In this document: positions 14,707-26,385 of the stretch, piece after piece
Numbering within the stretch: position 1 is the first letter of the stretch
Layout: each line of letters begins with the position of its first letter
Assembly (NCBI GenBank): GCA_963969395.1
Contig: OZ017796.1
Span: forward strand, 2,854,501 to 2,918,500
DNA: 64,000 nucleotides
Direction of reading: 5' to 3'
DNA from: Pseudoscleropodium purum
Taxonomy: Eukaryota; Streptophyta; Bryopsida; Hypnales; Brachytheciaceae
Notes under the pieces: model-generated
Database searches by the model: none
The model's input: only the letters and a program-made list of their open reading frames with translations
Told to the model about the DNA's origin: nothing
Made by a program: the position numbers and the translations under genes

Positions 14707-17700
14707 ATGGGGGGTGCGTGTTCACGTAAGAGGGATCAGAACATGGTGGAAGCCGATGATGGTCAGAGCAGTCGCTCCATAAGACTGAGTCGCAGTGTGA
14801 GCTTGAGATGGCCGGTCAAGCCTCCACAAGCGCTGGAAGCCCTCGCAGCGGGTACGAGGGTCCCGCCCACGCTGCTCGAGATATGTGTCCGGGAGATCGT
14901 GAGGGTAATATGACCTGTTTGGACACTTTTCAACATTCTTTTTGGACATGGCTGGGTAGAAATTTAAGGGTTTAACCCTTTTGGTAGATTCTGATTGAAT
15001 TGAAGTAGTCAACATCGTGTAGGAGATGGCTTGAAATCAGAATGACAAATTAGAGTTATGGCTTACATTGGCTGCAAATTGCGGGCCAGTGCTGCTCATG
15101 GGATACCGCCCCTCAAATCTATGTACGTCTCTCGGACATTCTCTGCACTGGGTATTCCCTGAGCAGCACTCTACCTCAAATTGCTATGCGTGTCACTCAA
15201 TTGGTGGATGTTGAACCATGCACAGAATATTGGAAGGCAAAAATCTTTTGCTGGAGTACCACGCGACCTGATTCAGCAAGTTTTGGATGAGCTTGTGAGG
15301 AGACAACTTCTCGGTCCTGCGACGCTGGAGCTTTTCTCTGACTGCGCTCTCCAGGTATTATGCTTGCTCGTCTTAATACTCATGTGTGGATGCATTTAGG
15401 TAACTTTATTGTTCCAATATGTTACGTGGGAACCGCTGCAGGTGATTTCTTCCTTTAAAGGTTTGGGATGGTTTGTGCAGAATGTATTACTTGCTGATTA
15501 CCCTGGACTGGAGGATTACTGGCTGGAGGTTATAGGCTCTCAGGGCGACTCACTTCTTGCATTAGACATATCCAGCTCAACCGTTTCGGATGAAGGGCTC
15601 GCTTTGCTTAAAGCATGTACCAACCTAGAGTCTTTGGTCTTGAATTCTTGTGAGTACATCTCAGACGAGGGACTCCCTGCGTTGTCAGGTATTATTCGTA
15701 CTACTTGTTTCTTATCTTTCTGCCTGTATATTCTTTCTGAAAGTAATGGAAGGACGTTCTGGCGAGCTTGCTAATTCCTAGTTAGAGCTTTTCCATTTCT
15801 AACTGAGTTTCTGTGCTCGTGATCCAGGATTATCGAACCTGACAACGCTAAGTCTCCGTAGTAATAATTCGATTTCTGCAGCTGGAATGAGCAACTTCAG
15901 CAATTTGGTCAGCCTCAAAAACCTCGATCTGGAGCGGTGTCCACTTATCCAGGGCGGTTTCGTCCATCTGAAAGGTACTCCTCTGAGCATAACGGTTCAT
16001 GCAATGAAAGGCATTTGTCTATCCTGCAATTCATATCATCTTCCCTTGTTTTAAAGCCGTTGAACGGTTAAAAGAAGTAAAATTCGAGTTTCTTCCCGAT
16101 TGCAAGTACTGCGTTTTGGTGTTCATCAGCGGTGTCTGCCATTTCTATATTGTTGCCAGGTCTCACCACATTGGAGAAGTTGAACGTCGGGTGGTGCATT
16201 GGTGTTCGGAACTCAGATATTAAGCATCTCGCCGGTACCAAATCCTCAAGCTGGTACCAATTAGCTCTACTGTACTTCACAAGATTACCATGTCAGTTCT
16301 GAGCGTCATTTTTAGTGCTAAGTTTCGGTTTCGTAATGAATGTTAGGGCTCGTGAACCTGGAGGATCTCCAAATTTCCAGGAGCAAAGTAGGTGATTTTG
16401 GTATTGCAGCGTTGGCTGGTGAGTTCCTGCGCTAGTTTCTCCTTATATTCATTTGAGGATTTGATGATGGTCTTTTTAATACGCCAGCAATATCTTCTTG
16501 AAGTTTGTTTGTCAATTTCTTGCAGCAGCCATTCAGAGTATTTTTTTTGTACGCATGATGCTCTCGAAAAAACTCTGAAGTTTATTTACTCACGTCATTC
16601 TCTACTAAGCAGTCGGTTCTTGTACTTTAAAGTCAAACCGTTTGGTACTTATAGGACTGACAAAGCTTCGGAGCCTGAGCATGGAAGGTTGCCAGTCTGT
16701 TACTGCTAGAGGCCTGGAAAGTATTGCTGGTACGTTTGTCAATGACTTCTTTTCAGACATTTCTTTGTCTTACGTGCTCACAACATGAACCACATTCTTT
16801 ATTGATCGTTGTTGCAATTAATGCAGGATTGACTGAGCTGAGGCATTTGAACGTCAAATCATGCTACTTACACGACTCCGGTTTCCAGAAGCTTGGAGGT
16901 GAGTTATTCTGGAGTTTATATTAAACAATTATGTGTTTGCCTACTGGAAGTCTTCATTCTTCCGTGACATTGGGCAGCTTCGGTCTTGCATGTACTGGCC
17001 CTTACTCGGGTCAATAATGGAACCATTGCTGATGAGAATTGACAGTCTCAGCACCTTATTTACCATCCAAGTGCGAAACTGTTCTTAATTCCTGTTGCAT
17101 TGGGCGTATTGTTGCTTTAGAGATGGGAATAGGGCTCTTGTTAGGTGGGTCGATAAACCTGCTCAGAGATGTGGTATGCCCCAGTAGTTTAATTCTGCTT
17201 TCTGGGGTTTTATGTCGCAGGTCTTGTCAACCTCCGGACGCTGAACATGGGCTACAACAATGCCACGAATGCTGGCATGGCTTTCCTGAAAGGTACATGC
17301 TACGGTTCATCGTCTCCCCTCCTCTTTATCTCGCCGATAAATTAATCGGGACAACGATCTGATGCAACTTATGTTCTCCAAGATATGTGATACGACTCCT
17401 TAAGGATATCTTGAAGACCTTCCGATTCGTTTACACATGGCCTCACTGATTTATCAAAGAGTGTGTTTCCGATGACATCACTAGACACGTAGTTCATTTG
17501 CAAATGTAATTGTTGAATTCGATCTGGGACGTCAGCATTTGGAGATGAAAGAAGCCAAGAGTGATAGCTCCGTTAACACGACGAGTTCTATAATGAATGA
17601 TGTAGGATTGACCAATCTGGAGCATTTGAATCTTGACTCGTGCAAAATCAGTAACGAGGGGATTGAAAATGTCAGAGGTAATACTAGACTCTTTGCAAAA

Positions 17701-19300
17701 TTGCAAGCACATATGCTGTAATGCATACGGTGTAGCTTCTACATTAGGATGCTTATTCCTGAGTGTTGGTGCATGGGTTTTCTGAAGTTGTGAACTACAC
17801 ATTGCATATCATTGGGTGGTCATAAATCTTCTTCACAATTTGAATGAAATGATTTCAAATGGGGGGTTATGAAGATGATTCGAAATATCCTATTCAATTG
17901 AATCTTAACTGTCACGTGCACGTGTTGGTCACAGGGCTTGTGAACCTAAGAATGTTGAACCTTTCAGACTCGGAAATTGAGAATGCCGGTTTGCGTTGCC
18001 TCACTGGTAAATCTTCAAGTCGACATTGCTAGTGCGAGATCCCATTGAAGCATTTTCCCTTGTTTCTTGATCCCACAATCGTATGCAGAAATGTACTAAA
18101 GTCTACGTACTCAAGTCTTTAGTAATCACGTTTTTTATCATGATTTCTTGTGAATTACCCTCTGGCTTTTAAATGACTTTACAATCTCCAGAGGTCTTTA
18201 GTCTTAGTTTTAGTAATTGCTAATTTGTTGTGATGGCGCCAGGTTTGAAGAAGCTGGAGAGTTTGAACCTTTCCTTCGCAGGAGGAATTATGGACAGTGG
18301 CCTGCGCACAATTGCAACCATCACGTCATTAACGTCTCTGAACCTTGACTCGAAGCAGATCACTGATACAGGCCTTGATGCACTGACAGGTAAAGGAGTA
18401 GTAGAAAAAAATTTGCACATGTTATTTTGGCAATGCCCACCTATCTCGATGATTCATGTTCACTCATTCCGAATTGAATGTACTGACAGTTGGTAATCTG
18501 CGTGTGCAGGATTGACTGGTCTAAGAACTCTGGATCTTTTTGGTGCAAAAATCACTGATCATGGCATGACTTGCCTTCGACGTGAGACCACTTTCAATAT
18601 CTCTTTCAGTGGAGGTTCATTAAAAGATTTACTGTGTCTTCATTTCAAATTCACTTGTTCTAATCACCTGTCGTATTACTGAGTCTACGATAGAGGTCAA
18701 CTTCGCGTAAGCCTTGGGATGCTGGCAGTGACGAGTTTTTAATTTCTATTCGGGTTGACGCCTAAAGTTTCAATTGGCCCTGTCTGAATTTGACTGGTGA
18801 GCATCTCTGTAATAGATTTCAAGAATCTGCGAACCCTGGAGCTTTGCGGTGGTGGTATCACAGATGCAGGAGTGAGGAGCATCAAGGATCTCACGTCGCT
18901 CACCTCTCTCAACCTGTCACAAAACATGAGCCTCACAGACAATGCCCTGCAGTACCTTTCCGGTGAGCGGATTTTTCCTCTTTGACTGTTCAAAACGATC
19001 CAATTCAAATGGAAAGTGCTCCTGAAAAGAATGAAAAGAATATGGTAAGTTTACCTGCTGGAGACCCGTGTTGTATGATTCAGACCTGACTTTGAGACAT
19101 GGCTGGGCGATGCAGGGATGAAGAATCTAGTGTCTCTCAACCTGGCAAATTCCAGGGTCACAAATGCTGGCTTACAGCATCTGAGGCCATTGACGAATTT
19201 GACCTCTCTGGCTTTGCAAGACTGCAAGGTGACGCTCTTAGCAGTGGAACGTCTTCAGGCCACCTCATTGCCCAACCTCGCAGTAATTCGCCTCCCTTAG
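14707..19300 (+). CDS. Conserved plant leucine-rich repeat protein (15 exons, 580 aa)
   Basis: Exons: 14707-14904, 15226-15354, 15481-15688, 15828-15974, 16160-16234, 16347-16418, 16655-16729, 16827-16898, 17221-17292, 17606-17677, 17935-18006, 18243-18389, 18510-18581, 18816-18962, 19116-19300. All introns are GT-AG, and the sum, 1743 nt, is an exact open frame. The N-terminus MGGACSRKRDQ suggests myristoylation at Gly2 and acylation at Cys5, so membrane tethering is likely. A PRDLIQQVLDEL..(R)QL segment follows, then about 17 cysteine-containing-type LRRs of ~24 residues (L..L.L..C.(I/V)TD.GL..L.G), ending LPNLAVIRLP. The layout matches a conserved single-copy plant LRR family, of which I recall Arabidopsis At4g23840 as a member. 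It resembles the LRR half of F-box/LRR proteins but has no clear F-box. Exact role unknown. The gene looks intact and functional. Confidence 0.93.
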
Positions 19301-20870
19301 CAATCTTTGTAGAGATTATGTACAGTCATAAAATAATTCGCGCCAGCAGTGCTGTAAATGTGGAATCATCCCCGACACAGGAACTTGCGCCACTCTGAGG
19401 GAAGGGGGGGAGATCAAGCACAGCTGCGTCCATCCCTCCTATTCTGATTTTTGGATTTGACTGCAGGCTTCTGAATTGCCTTGCACATGATCCTTGTATT
19501 TTAAGTGACAACAATCTGGATGGCAGAGTTACCATTTGTACAGACTCGGCATACACATGTGCTTCTCTGCAAAACAAGGCTGGTTGTATAACGCCGTTGT
19601 CCAGGTATAGTATCGTTCTTGGTCTATTTCACAGTGAAGGTACTCGCGTCTTCCTGGTGTTTCATTAATTTGGGGAATCAATATACTTACAAAGTTGTTA
19701 CAAGCGTCTCGACATTGTACTTGGAACGTTGAAGATTTTTCCTTGAAGCGTTTCATGTGACTTGTTTCTTCTCACTGTTTGGAGGTTCTGATTTGAGTGA
19801 TTCTCGAAGCAATGAGGGGTGACAGTGAAGGATTCTGATTGTAAGCCATATGTGACTTGTTTCCTACAAAGTAATCACATATACTGGTATTACATACCAT
19901 TCTCGAATAGACAAATCAAGGTTCTTGTCAAATTTTTAGACCAATTTGGCTATGCTTGGTGAGCCCAATGTGGCAATTTGATATTCATTGAAACGGTGAA
20001 TTTAAGGTCATAAGATTTAGTAGTCTCCATGCCCATTGTCTTTCCTTTATGCACCTTGTTCATTACATTGAGCCTCTACCTATTCACTTACCTATTGATG
20101 GATGTGGAATATTCCACATTAGCTACGTAGAGTTGAGGTAGTGACAATGTATGTTACTAAATGTTATAGTACCGGGCTATGTAGGGAAGGTAGATTTTCC
20201 TACTATACGTTAGCTGGTGGGGGTTTTCACATACCTTTAACCTTCAAAAGACATTGAGGTAAAAAAATGGTCAGTAGATGACTTTTAAGATTATAGTAGA
20301 AATGGATATTAGCATGTACATGTTGGTTCAAAGATTGAATCATGTTTGGCAAAGTACCTTGGTGATAGGCCTTGTCCTTTCACGATTCATGGTTGAATCT
20401 TTTCTAATCTTTTTGCTTTATTTTTACTTTTATTTCTTTACAAGTATATTTTTATCTCAATCTCATCAAATTTTAAAGAAGTTGTTTTTTAAGACTCAAG
20501 CAAGCTTCATCTTGGATGAATGAAAAGTTATTTGGACAAAGTAACACCTAGAAATACTCTCTTGAACTTCTAGAATATGAACTTTAGAGCTCTTATGGAT
20601 TGAGAATGTCAAGTATGAAGTAAGAGATTGTGGTTGTCATTAGTATAAGCAAGGCAACTACACCCTTTCATCATGATTCTCATCAAAGAGTAGTCTTTGT
20701 AGATATTGCCTAAAAATATATACAATTGAAATATCAAAGTTCAAGGTTTATTTTTGGTACATCTATGATCAACACTTTGGAAATTCATACTTTATTCATA
20801 TGGTGTTGAAATAAAAAATTCTAAAGATGCATTTAAAATGAACTTTTCATTGCTAACAAGAACCAACAAA
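19301..20870. other. Downstream of LRR gene, no gene seen
   Basis: 3' UTR and intergenic DNA, becoming AT-rich after about 20200. Open frames (e.g. 20278-20523) are low complexity. Nothing else is recognised. Confidence 0.4.
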
Positions 20871-21136
20871 AACATTAGAAGTGATTTGAGGGCAACAAAA
20901 GCTCGCAAGTTCCCAAGCTATAGGGAACAAGAGAATTGTGCCATTGTAGCAATATGACATGGTTGAGCCCTTGCCACACCATATAAAAGAATTTCAATTT
21001 TTTTTTCAATTTAAGAATTCAAAAAAGTTTTGAAAAAGAAATTTTGACTATTGGACATTCCTTCACTACAGAGGAAATAGCAAAAGGAAACATGCCTAAA
21101 ACAAGCTTCTATTGCCCTCAAATCCCCTCTAATGTT
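20871..21136. mobile_element. MITE-like element, copy 1
   Basis: A 266-bp segment with imperfect terminal inverted repeats of about 25 bp: the left end reads AACATTAGAAGTGATTTGAG, the right end on the opposite strand AACATTAGAGGGGATTTGAG. The interior shares GTAGC..T.TGAC.TGGT.GAG.CC.TGCCAC and a later AAAACA(A/G)GCTTCTA block with the copy at 36202-36490. No coding capacity. The superfamily is unknown because no target-site duplication is clear. Confidence 0.7.
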
Positions 21137-22140
21137 AAATCTATTTAATAGTAGGAACTATACTTATTTGGACAACTTTGGTACACCCTTCTCTTCAATG
21201 CAATGCCCAAAGAAAAATATTTTTGAAAGTTTGGGTACATAATCAATTATTATGAGCAAGCAAATATACGACTAGCCATAGTGTTGTCAATTATCCATCT
21301 TGATTCATAATGGTAGATTATCTTCTCATGCATTTAAATTTTGGATTTATTTTATTCATCTTTCCAAATAAAAAACTTTGATAGGGGATCACAAGAATAA
21401 GATCAAGGAGTACCTTTTTAAGGCACAACAATTTTTGTACTTTTGACTACATAGTTAAAATATTATTGCATAATATGTAATTTCTTTCTCAATCCAAGAA
21501 GCTCTAAAAAATCAGTTTTTTAAGAAAAAAAAATTTATACATATGTGGAAAGCTTTGAATCATTCCATTTTGATTGATCAAATGAAAATTATAAAGAGTT
21601 TTAGTTTGTAGGTAATTATCGTTATCTCTATAGATAAAGAAAGGGTAGACCCTAAAAGGTAGAGCCTATTAGATACCCTTTGTGATAGATTAGCCTATTA
21701 GATAGGTTAGCTAGAGTGGAGTCCCCTTAAAGTATGGTGCAAAAAAAGGTCATTTTGTCAAAACAAAAAGGATACACAAAGGGTACACAAAGAATACACA
21801 ATTTTGTAATCATTTTGTCAAAAATTTGAGGTTAGTTTATTTCATTAAAACAAAAGGGACATTACTATTATTTATGAAATGGATTCCTTATTGCTCCACT
21901 ATTACGGTATAGTTTATAGCCTACCAACCAATCACAAACCTCTTAGTTTGTATTCTAACATATTTAGTTTTGAATTTAAAAATAGAAAGAGAAATCGACC
22001 TGGTTTGCATAGAAAAAATTAAGTTTTTTAAAAAACATTTCGTATAGCTACCCTAAAATGATGGATTTGGTTGATTGGGCCTTTGGGGTTTCAAGATATC
22101 CTTACCCTGCTCTGATCTCCTGATCTAAGATACCCTGGTA
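21137..22140. other. AT-rich intergenic with repeat fragment
   Basis: Non-coding. 21500-21635 is an inverted copy of the AT-rich dispersed repeat (GGAAAGCTTTGAATCATTCC, then TTGATTGATCAAATGAAAAT). From about 22080 the composition shifts to GC-rich at the petC promoter. Confidence 0.5.
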
Positions 22141-22447
22141 CTATACCCGGCACATCGGCTAATCACGCCACCCCGTGCGTCGTCTCCTGACGAGTGCGCG
22201 GGCAGCGCTGTGTGGCTGCGAAAGCAGCCATATCCATTCATCGGATATCAAATGGTGTGTGGCAGCCACAGGAACCACATCTCCCCTCACCGCGAACTCC
22301 AAAGCAATCGCACCCACAATCCTTTTCTCCTCCTGCACTCCAACGATCCCTTCCAATTCCTCTCCACATTGTCACATTGGACCCAATTGCACCTCATATC
22401 CAGCAGATAGATAGCAAGCAAGCAGGTTGCAAGTGCATCTCGTCACC
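22141..22447 (+). promoter_or_regulatory. petC promoter/leader region
   Basis: A GC-rich 300-bp stretch directly upstream of petC, with an abrupt composition change from the AT-rich flank. No canonical TATA box is obvious, which is common for plant photosynthesis genes. The leader carries an upstream in-frame ATG at 22427, seven codons before the preferred start. Confidence 0.4.
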
Positions 22448-23146
22448 ATGGCCACTGCTTCCGTCGCTGCTGCTGCAGCGCCTGCGCTCGCCAGCGGATT
22501 GGCGTCCAAGCTCAATGGCGTCTGCGGCCACACGAACTCCTCCTGCCTGGTGATGGTCCCCTCGCCCGGCTACTCTGTTTCCACGAAGGAATCCGTGAAG
22601 GTGGTCTCCCAAGCCGCCGTCGCTCCCAGTCGCGTTCCCGACATGGAGAAGCGCAAATTGATGAACCTCCTGTTGTTGGGCGCCATCTCGCTCCCCACCA
22701 TCGGCCTCGCCGGTCCGTACCTCTACTTCCTGGTGCCCCCTGGCTCCGGCGGGGGCGGCTTGGGCGTGAACGCCAAGGACGCGCTCGGCAACGACATCAC
22801 CATGTCGGGGTGGCTCCGGACGCATCAACCGGGGGACAGGACGCTGGCACAGGGCTTGAAGGGCGACCCCACGTACCTCGTGGTGGAGAATGACGGCACA
22901 CTAGCGACCTTCGGCGTGAACGCCGTGTGCACGCACTTGGGGTGCGTGGTGCCGTGGAACAAGGCAGAGAATAAGTTCATGTGCCCGTGCCATGGCAGTC
23001 AGTACAACCCGCAGGGCACGGTGGTGCGGGGACCTGCGCCTCTATCTTTGGCGCTGGCGCATGTAGATGTGACGGATGACAAGGTACTGTTCTCGCCGTG
23101 GACGGAAACCGACTTCAGGACGGGCGCCAACCCTTGGTGGTCGTAG
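22448..23146 (+). CDS. petC: Chloroplast cytochrome b6f Rieske iron-sulfur protein
   Basis: 232-aa nuclear-encoded Rieske subunit, moving electrons from plastoquinol to cytochrome f in the thylakoid b6f complex. Residues 1 to about 55 are a Ser/Ala/Val-rich transit peptide. [16 protein letters not shown] starts the basic-then-hydrophobic thylakoid anchor (about 71-96, ending YLYFLVPPG), followed by a Gly-rich hinge (GSGGGGLG). Box I CTHLGC (161-166) and box II CPCHGS (179-184) supply the [2Fe-2S] ligands Cys161, His163, Cys179, His182 and the disulfide Cys166-Cys181. The C-terminus is [11 protein letters not shown] prefer the ATG at 22448 (CACCATGGCC, strong plant context) over the in-frame ATG at 22427. 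The gene is uninterrupted here, while the angiosperm petC genes I know have introns. Codons are strongly G/C-ending, unlike the surroundings. Confidence 0.97.
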   Translation: MATASVAAAAAPALASGLASKLNGVCGHTNSSCLVMVPSPGYSVSTKESVKVVSQAAVAPSRVPDMEKRKLMNLLLLGAISLPTIGLAGPYLYFLVPPGSGGGGLGVNAKDALGNDITMSGWLRTHQPGDRTLAQGLKGDPTYLVVENDGTLATFGVNAVCTHLGCVVPWNKAENKFMCPCHGSQYNPQGTVVRGPAPLSLALAHVDVTDDKVLFSPWTETDFRTGANPWWS

Positions 23147-23900
23147 AGGCTAGCTAACGGAAACCCTATCTCTTGATGTACTATAAATTGCACCTCATTG
23201 AGTCGGATGATTAGTCGATAAGGATTCGCAGCCAAGGTCGCATGGGCTCGGGCGTGGAATGTTGATTGTTGTGGGATCGAGGAAATGAATTTGTCGATGC
23301 TACCATTACTTTATGACATTTGGTGTAAATGTAGGGAAGGAGGGGGGCACGAGTGCTCTCGAGTTTCTTCTTTGCTTGATGTTTTGCGTGTATATGAATC
23401 CCCTGAGCTGGCTTTGCTTGCCCTACTCGCTTTTCGAGTATTAAGGTGACAGGAGGAGATGCAAAATGATGCAAATTTTCAACATTCTACCTGTGTGAGA
23501 TTGTGATCACGGAATTAATATTCAATTCAAGATGGATCAAGGCTTATGTAGCAGTCGAATGCGCAATTCTAATTGTTGGATGTCGTGTTTCTGTATCTAC
23601 GACAGCTGGTCTTTCAGAGTTTTTTTTCAGGTATTTGGTTGTTTGGCTGTGTATGTCAACCAACAAGCGGAGTGGTGATGCTATTTGCTTGATGTTCTGT
23701 ATTTAATAGAATTTAGTTGTCTGGGCATGCTCTATGTGTTCGTGAGTATGGAAGTGGCAAGAGCAAATGCAAACGATGCGAACTTGCTAGTCTCCAAATG
23801 CATGTGAGATTCCGATTATCTTTTAGAGGCATTTTAATATAGTTATTTCTGTAGCGAATCTGATACTCTTATGTCCGCTGAACTCTAATTCCATTCTAGC
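23147..23900. other. petC 3' flank
   Basis: 3' UTR and flank. The stretch 23708-23790 (GGGCATGCTCTATGTGTT) matches 14130-14200 in the LRR leader, marking the start of the shared segment that continues to 24305. No gene seen. Confidence 0.4.
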
Positions 23901-23904
23901 ATCA

Positions 23905-24305
23905 AGTTCAATATCAAATTCCGATCCTCTGATGACATGATTAGAACTTATTCAAGTTCTCATATTCGTATATACTTTTGTTAGTCTTTACACGATAATC
24001 AATGATGCAATGGTCAGAATGTTTGTGAGATGACCTTCCAGATTAATTGTCGCGTGGTTGATACTTCCATAGTTCTTATCCCAAATAGCCGAATGCCAAT
24101 CCCATTGTGGATAGTTCCTGAATCATGTTGCAATTCAGATTTCCGGATGATGTGTTTCTGTGCTTTGTTAGTAGAACTCGTTCAGAATCTCATTTTCAGT
24201 TGCTCGTTTGTTAGGGTAATCGTGAACGCTTGGAGATGATGGAACTACTCTGTCTCTGTGATTCAATGCGTCAGATTGGTATTACTCAGATTTACAATGC
24301 AACTC
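23905..24305. repeat. Segment homologous to the LRR 5' leader intron
   Basis: Matches 14015-14500 in the same orientation over several hundred bp. Shared landmarks are GTTGATACTTCC, CTCGTTTGTTAGGGTA, GAGATGATGGAACTA and TGTGATTCAATG. Within each copy a sub-motif (TCTCGGATGATATGTTTC then GAACTCATTCAGAATCTCAT) occurs twice. It is either a segmental duplication or a dispersed repeat. Confidence 0.8.
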
Positions 24306-26385
24306 AGATGCAGCTGCTCAAGCGCAGAAATCTCAACCCCTCAACCCCCCCGGCAATGGAGTGTTTTTGTCATACATCCTCCAGTGTCACCCATCCATGC
24401 ACCATTACCCCTCCTAAGACTAATAAGTGAGTCAGATATGAGTTAGCATGAGAAAAGTCTTTCAATTTAAATCTCTCTTGTTCTGCCAAGCTGAGAAACG
24501 AATCGCCTACTTGGTAGACTAGGTGACATAATTTGGACTCTGCATCTTCCGAATCTTATCACTTCCCTTTATCCTCATGATTTAACGCATCGGATTTAGT
24601 GGTGGTTGAGCTTCAGAGTCTGTCTGAATTCTTCACCTGTGAATTTTTTTCCAAAATTCGCAGTAGGTGCAGATCTTGTAAAATTTTAATTTCAGCCATG
24701 ATTTTCACCAAGCACGCACAGAGCAACCGCCGCAAATTGTATGTTTCTGGTGACAGAAAACTGTAGTGACCTCCACAAAGATTAAACACATTCCCTGAAA
24801 CCTGATTACTCCTTTCACAATATAATTCAAGCCAAGGACTTTCTTAGTTGGCCTGACATTCTGAAAATACTTTGATTCAACTTTCTTCGCTGAAGATGGA
24901 ATTTTCTCAAAAGAAATTCATACAGATGTCCTCGACAGAATGATATGAAACCTCGCTCTAGTGAAAGGATTCTGTAGCTTGGACGTAGTGTTCGGAAAAG
25001 CAATTCTTCTATTGAGTGTCAAAGACAGTTGGGGAGGCGAAATTCAAACCAGAAACTAGTATTATGCCTTCTCACAGATTACCGGAGGTGGACTGATGGT
25101 GATGTTCATCTGTGCACCTGATTGCAACTGGTGCATTAGAGTAGGAAGAGCGCTACTTGCGAGGATAAAAGAGTGTTTTGCTGTTGTGGCTTTGGCTTGT
25201 CACAGATCCAATGTTCAAATATTGACCATGCTGCCGCTTCCAGATGACATTGTGTAGTCTCACTTACATCGAGCGTGCATGGCCGAATCCCAACTCTCGT
25301 CTGATAGCCAAGATTGGGAACCGAAATGCCAAGGAAGGATTTTGAAGCTGATATGCGGCAGGAGGATTGGAATCCAGAATGCTGAGGTAACTGCACCTCA
25401 AAAAATCATTCAAATAAGCATGGGAGTATTGTTCCTGTGAATAAATTCTCTAAGTTAGAATCTTGATGGCAATTGAAAGTTAGAGGATTTTAGATTCTCT
25501 TAGTTTGGATTTTTTGGACACCATTTGAATAAATTGTGAATTTTTCAAAGTGTTGATTGTAGGTGTAACTATCCAAAATAAACTCGGCTATTATAGGCTC
25601 TCATGTTTAAAGGATTTACATTTTATACACAAATCTAGATTTTAAAAAGAGTTTTAGTAACACGTGGGGCCTAAATTAAGTGTATTTCTCTTAGCTCTTC
25701 TTAATTGTCACTACAAGCTTGCATTTAAAAGATATTCAATCAAAGATAACCAAGTGCACAAACTTAGTTATCTCTAAGTTGAAGTTCATTTAGTAAATTT
25801 TGAAGCAAAATTGGGGTCCAATTGTTGGCTTCATTTCAAAACCATCAAAATAAACTAATGAGTGCCTACATCTTCAAGTTGGACCATCAATCAAGCCTAA
25901 AGTTTTACATATTGAATGTTGGCCCAATTTCCTTTTACATAGATTCCTAGCAAAATTCAACAATGAGAGTATTTTTTGGTTGCAAGTTGAAAATTTACCA
26001 CTTGCATTGACAATGATGACAATTCTAGAAAAATGATTTGCAATCTAAGCCGTGTCTGAATTCACAAGCCCCATCATCAATGTGTCAAGAGGAGATAATC
26101 CATCCGCATGTAATCAATAATCATACTTTTTCTCAAAATCACCGTTCATGAGCTCCAACTCCAACACTAGCATTTCGTGTCAGGTCGACGAGGGACTGCA
26201 ACTACGGTCAAGCTACTCTCTCAGTCTAAAGCATACGACTCCCAAATTCTCTATAATTAAGTTCGCTACTGTTACACCCGAGCGCCTGCCAGTCATGGTC
26301 CTCATACGCACAGCACTCTCCATTTTACAATTCGCATAAATTCTTGTGTAGCCTGCTCAAAGGGAATGATCCTCGCCAGCCATGA
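24306..26385. other. Intergenic between petC and pectate lyase
   Basis: About 2 kb without a recognisable gene; AT content rises after 25400. The frame 25396-25136 (minus) is open for 86 codons but shows no domain. Confidence 0.4.

Noticed and set aside
15799..15990. Minus-strand frames across the LRR exons
   Set aside because: Shadows of the LRR coding strand (similar ones at 18220-18420 and 18739-19008).
22394..22828. 144-codon minus-strand open frame
   Set aside because: Antisense shadow of petC; the translation is low-complexity His/Gly/Arg-rich.
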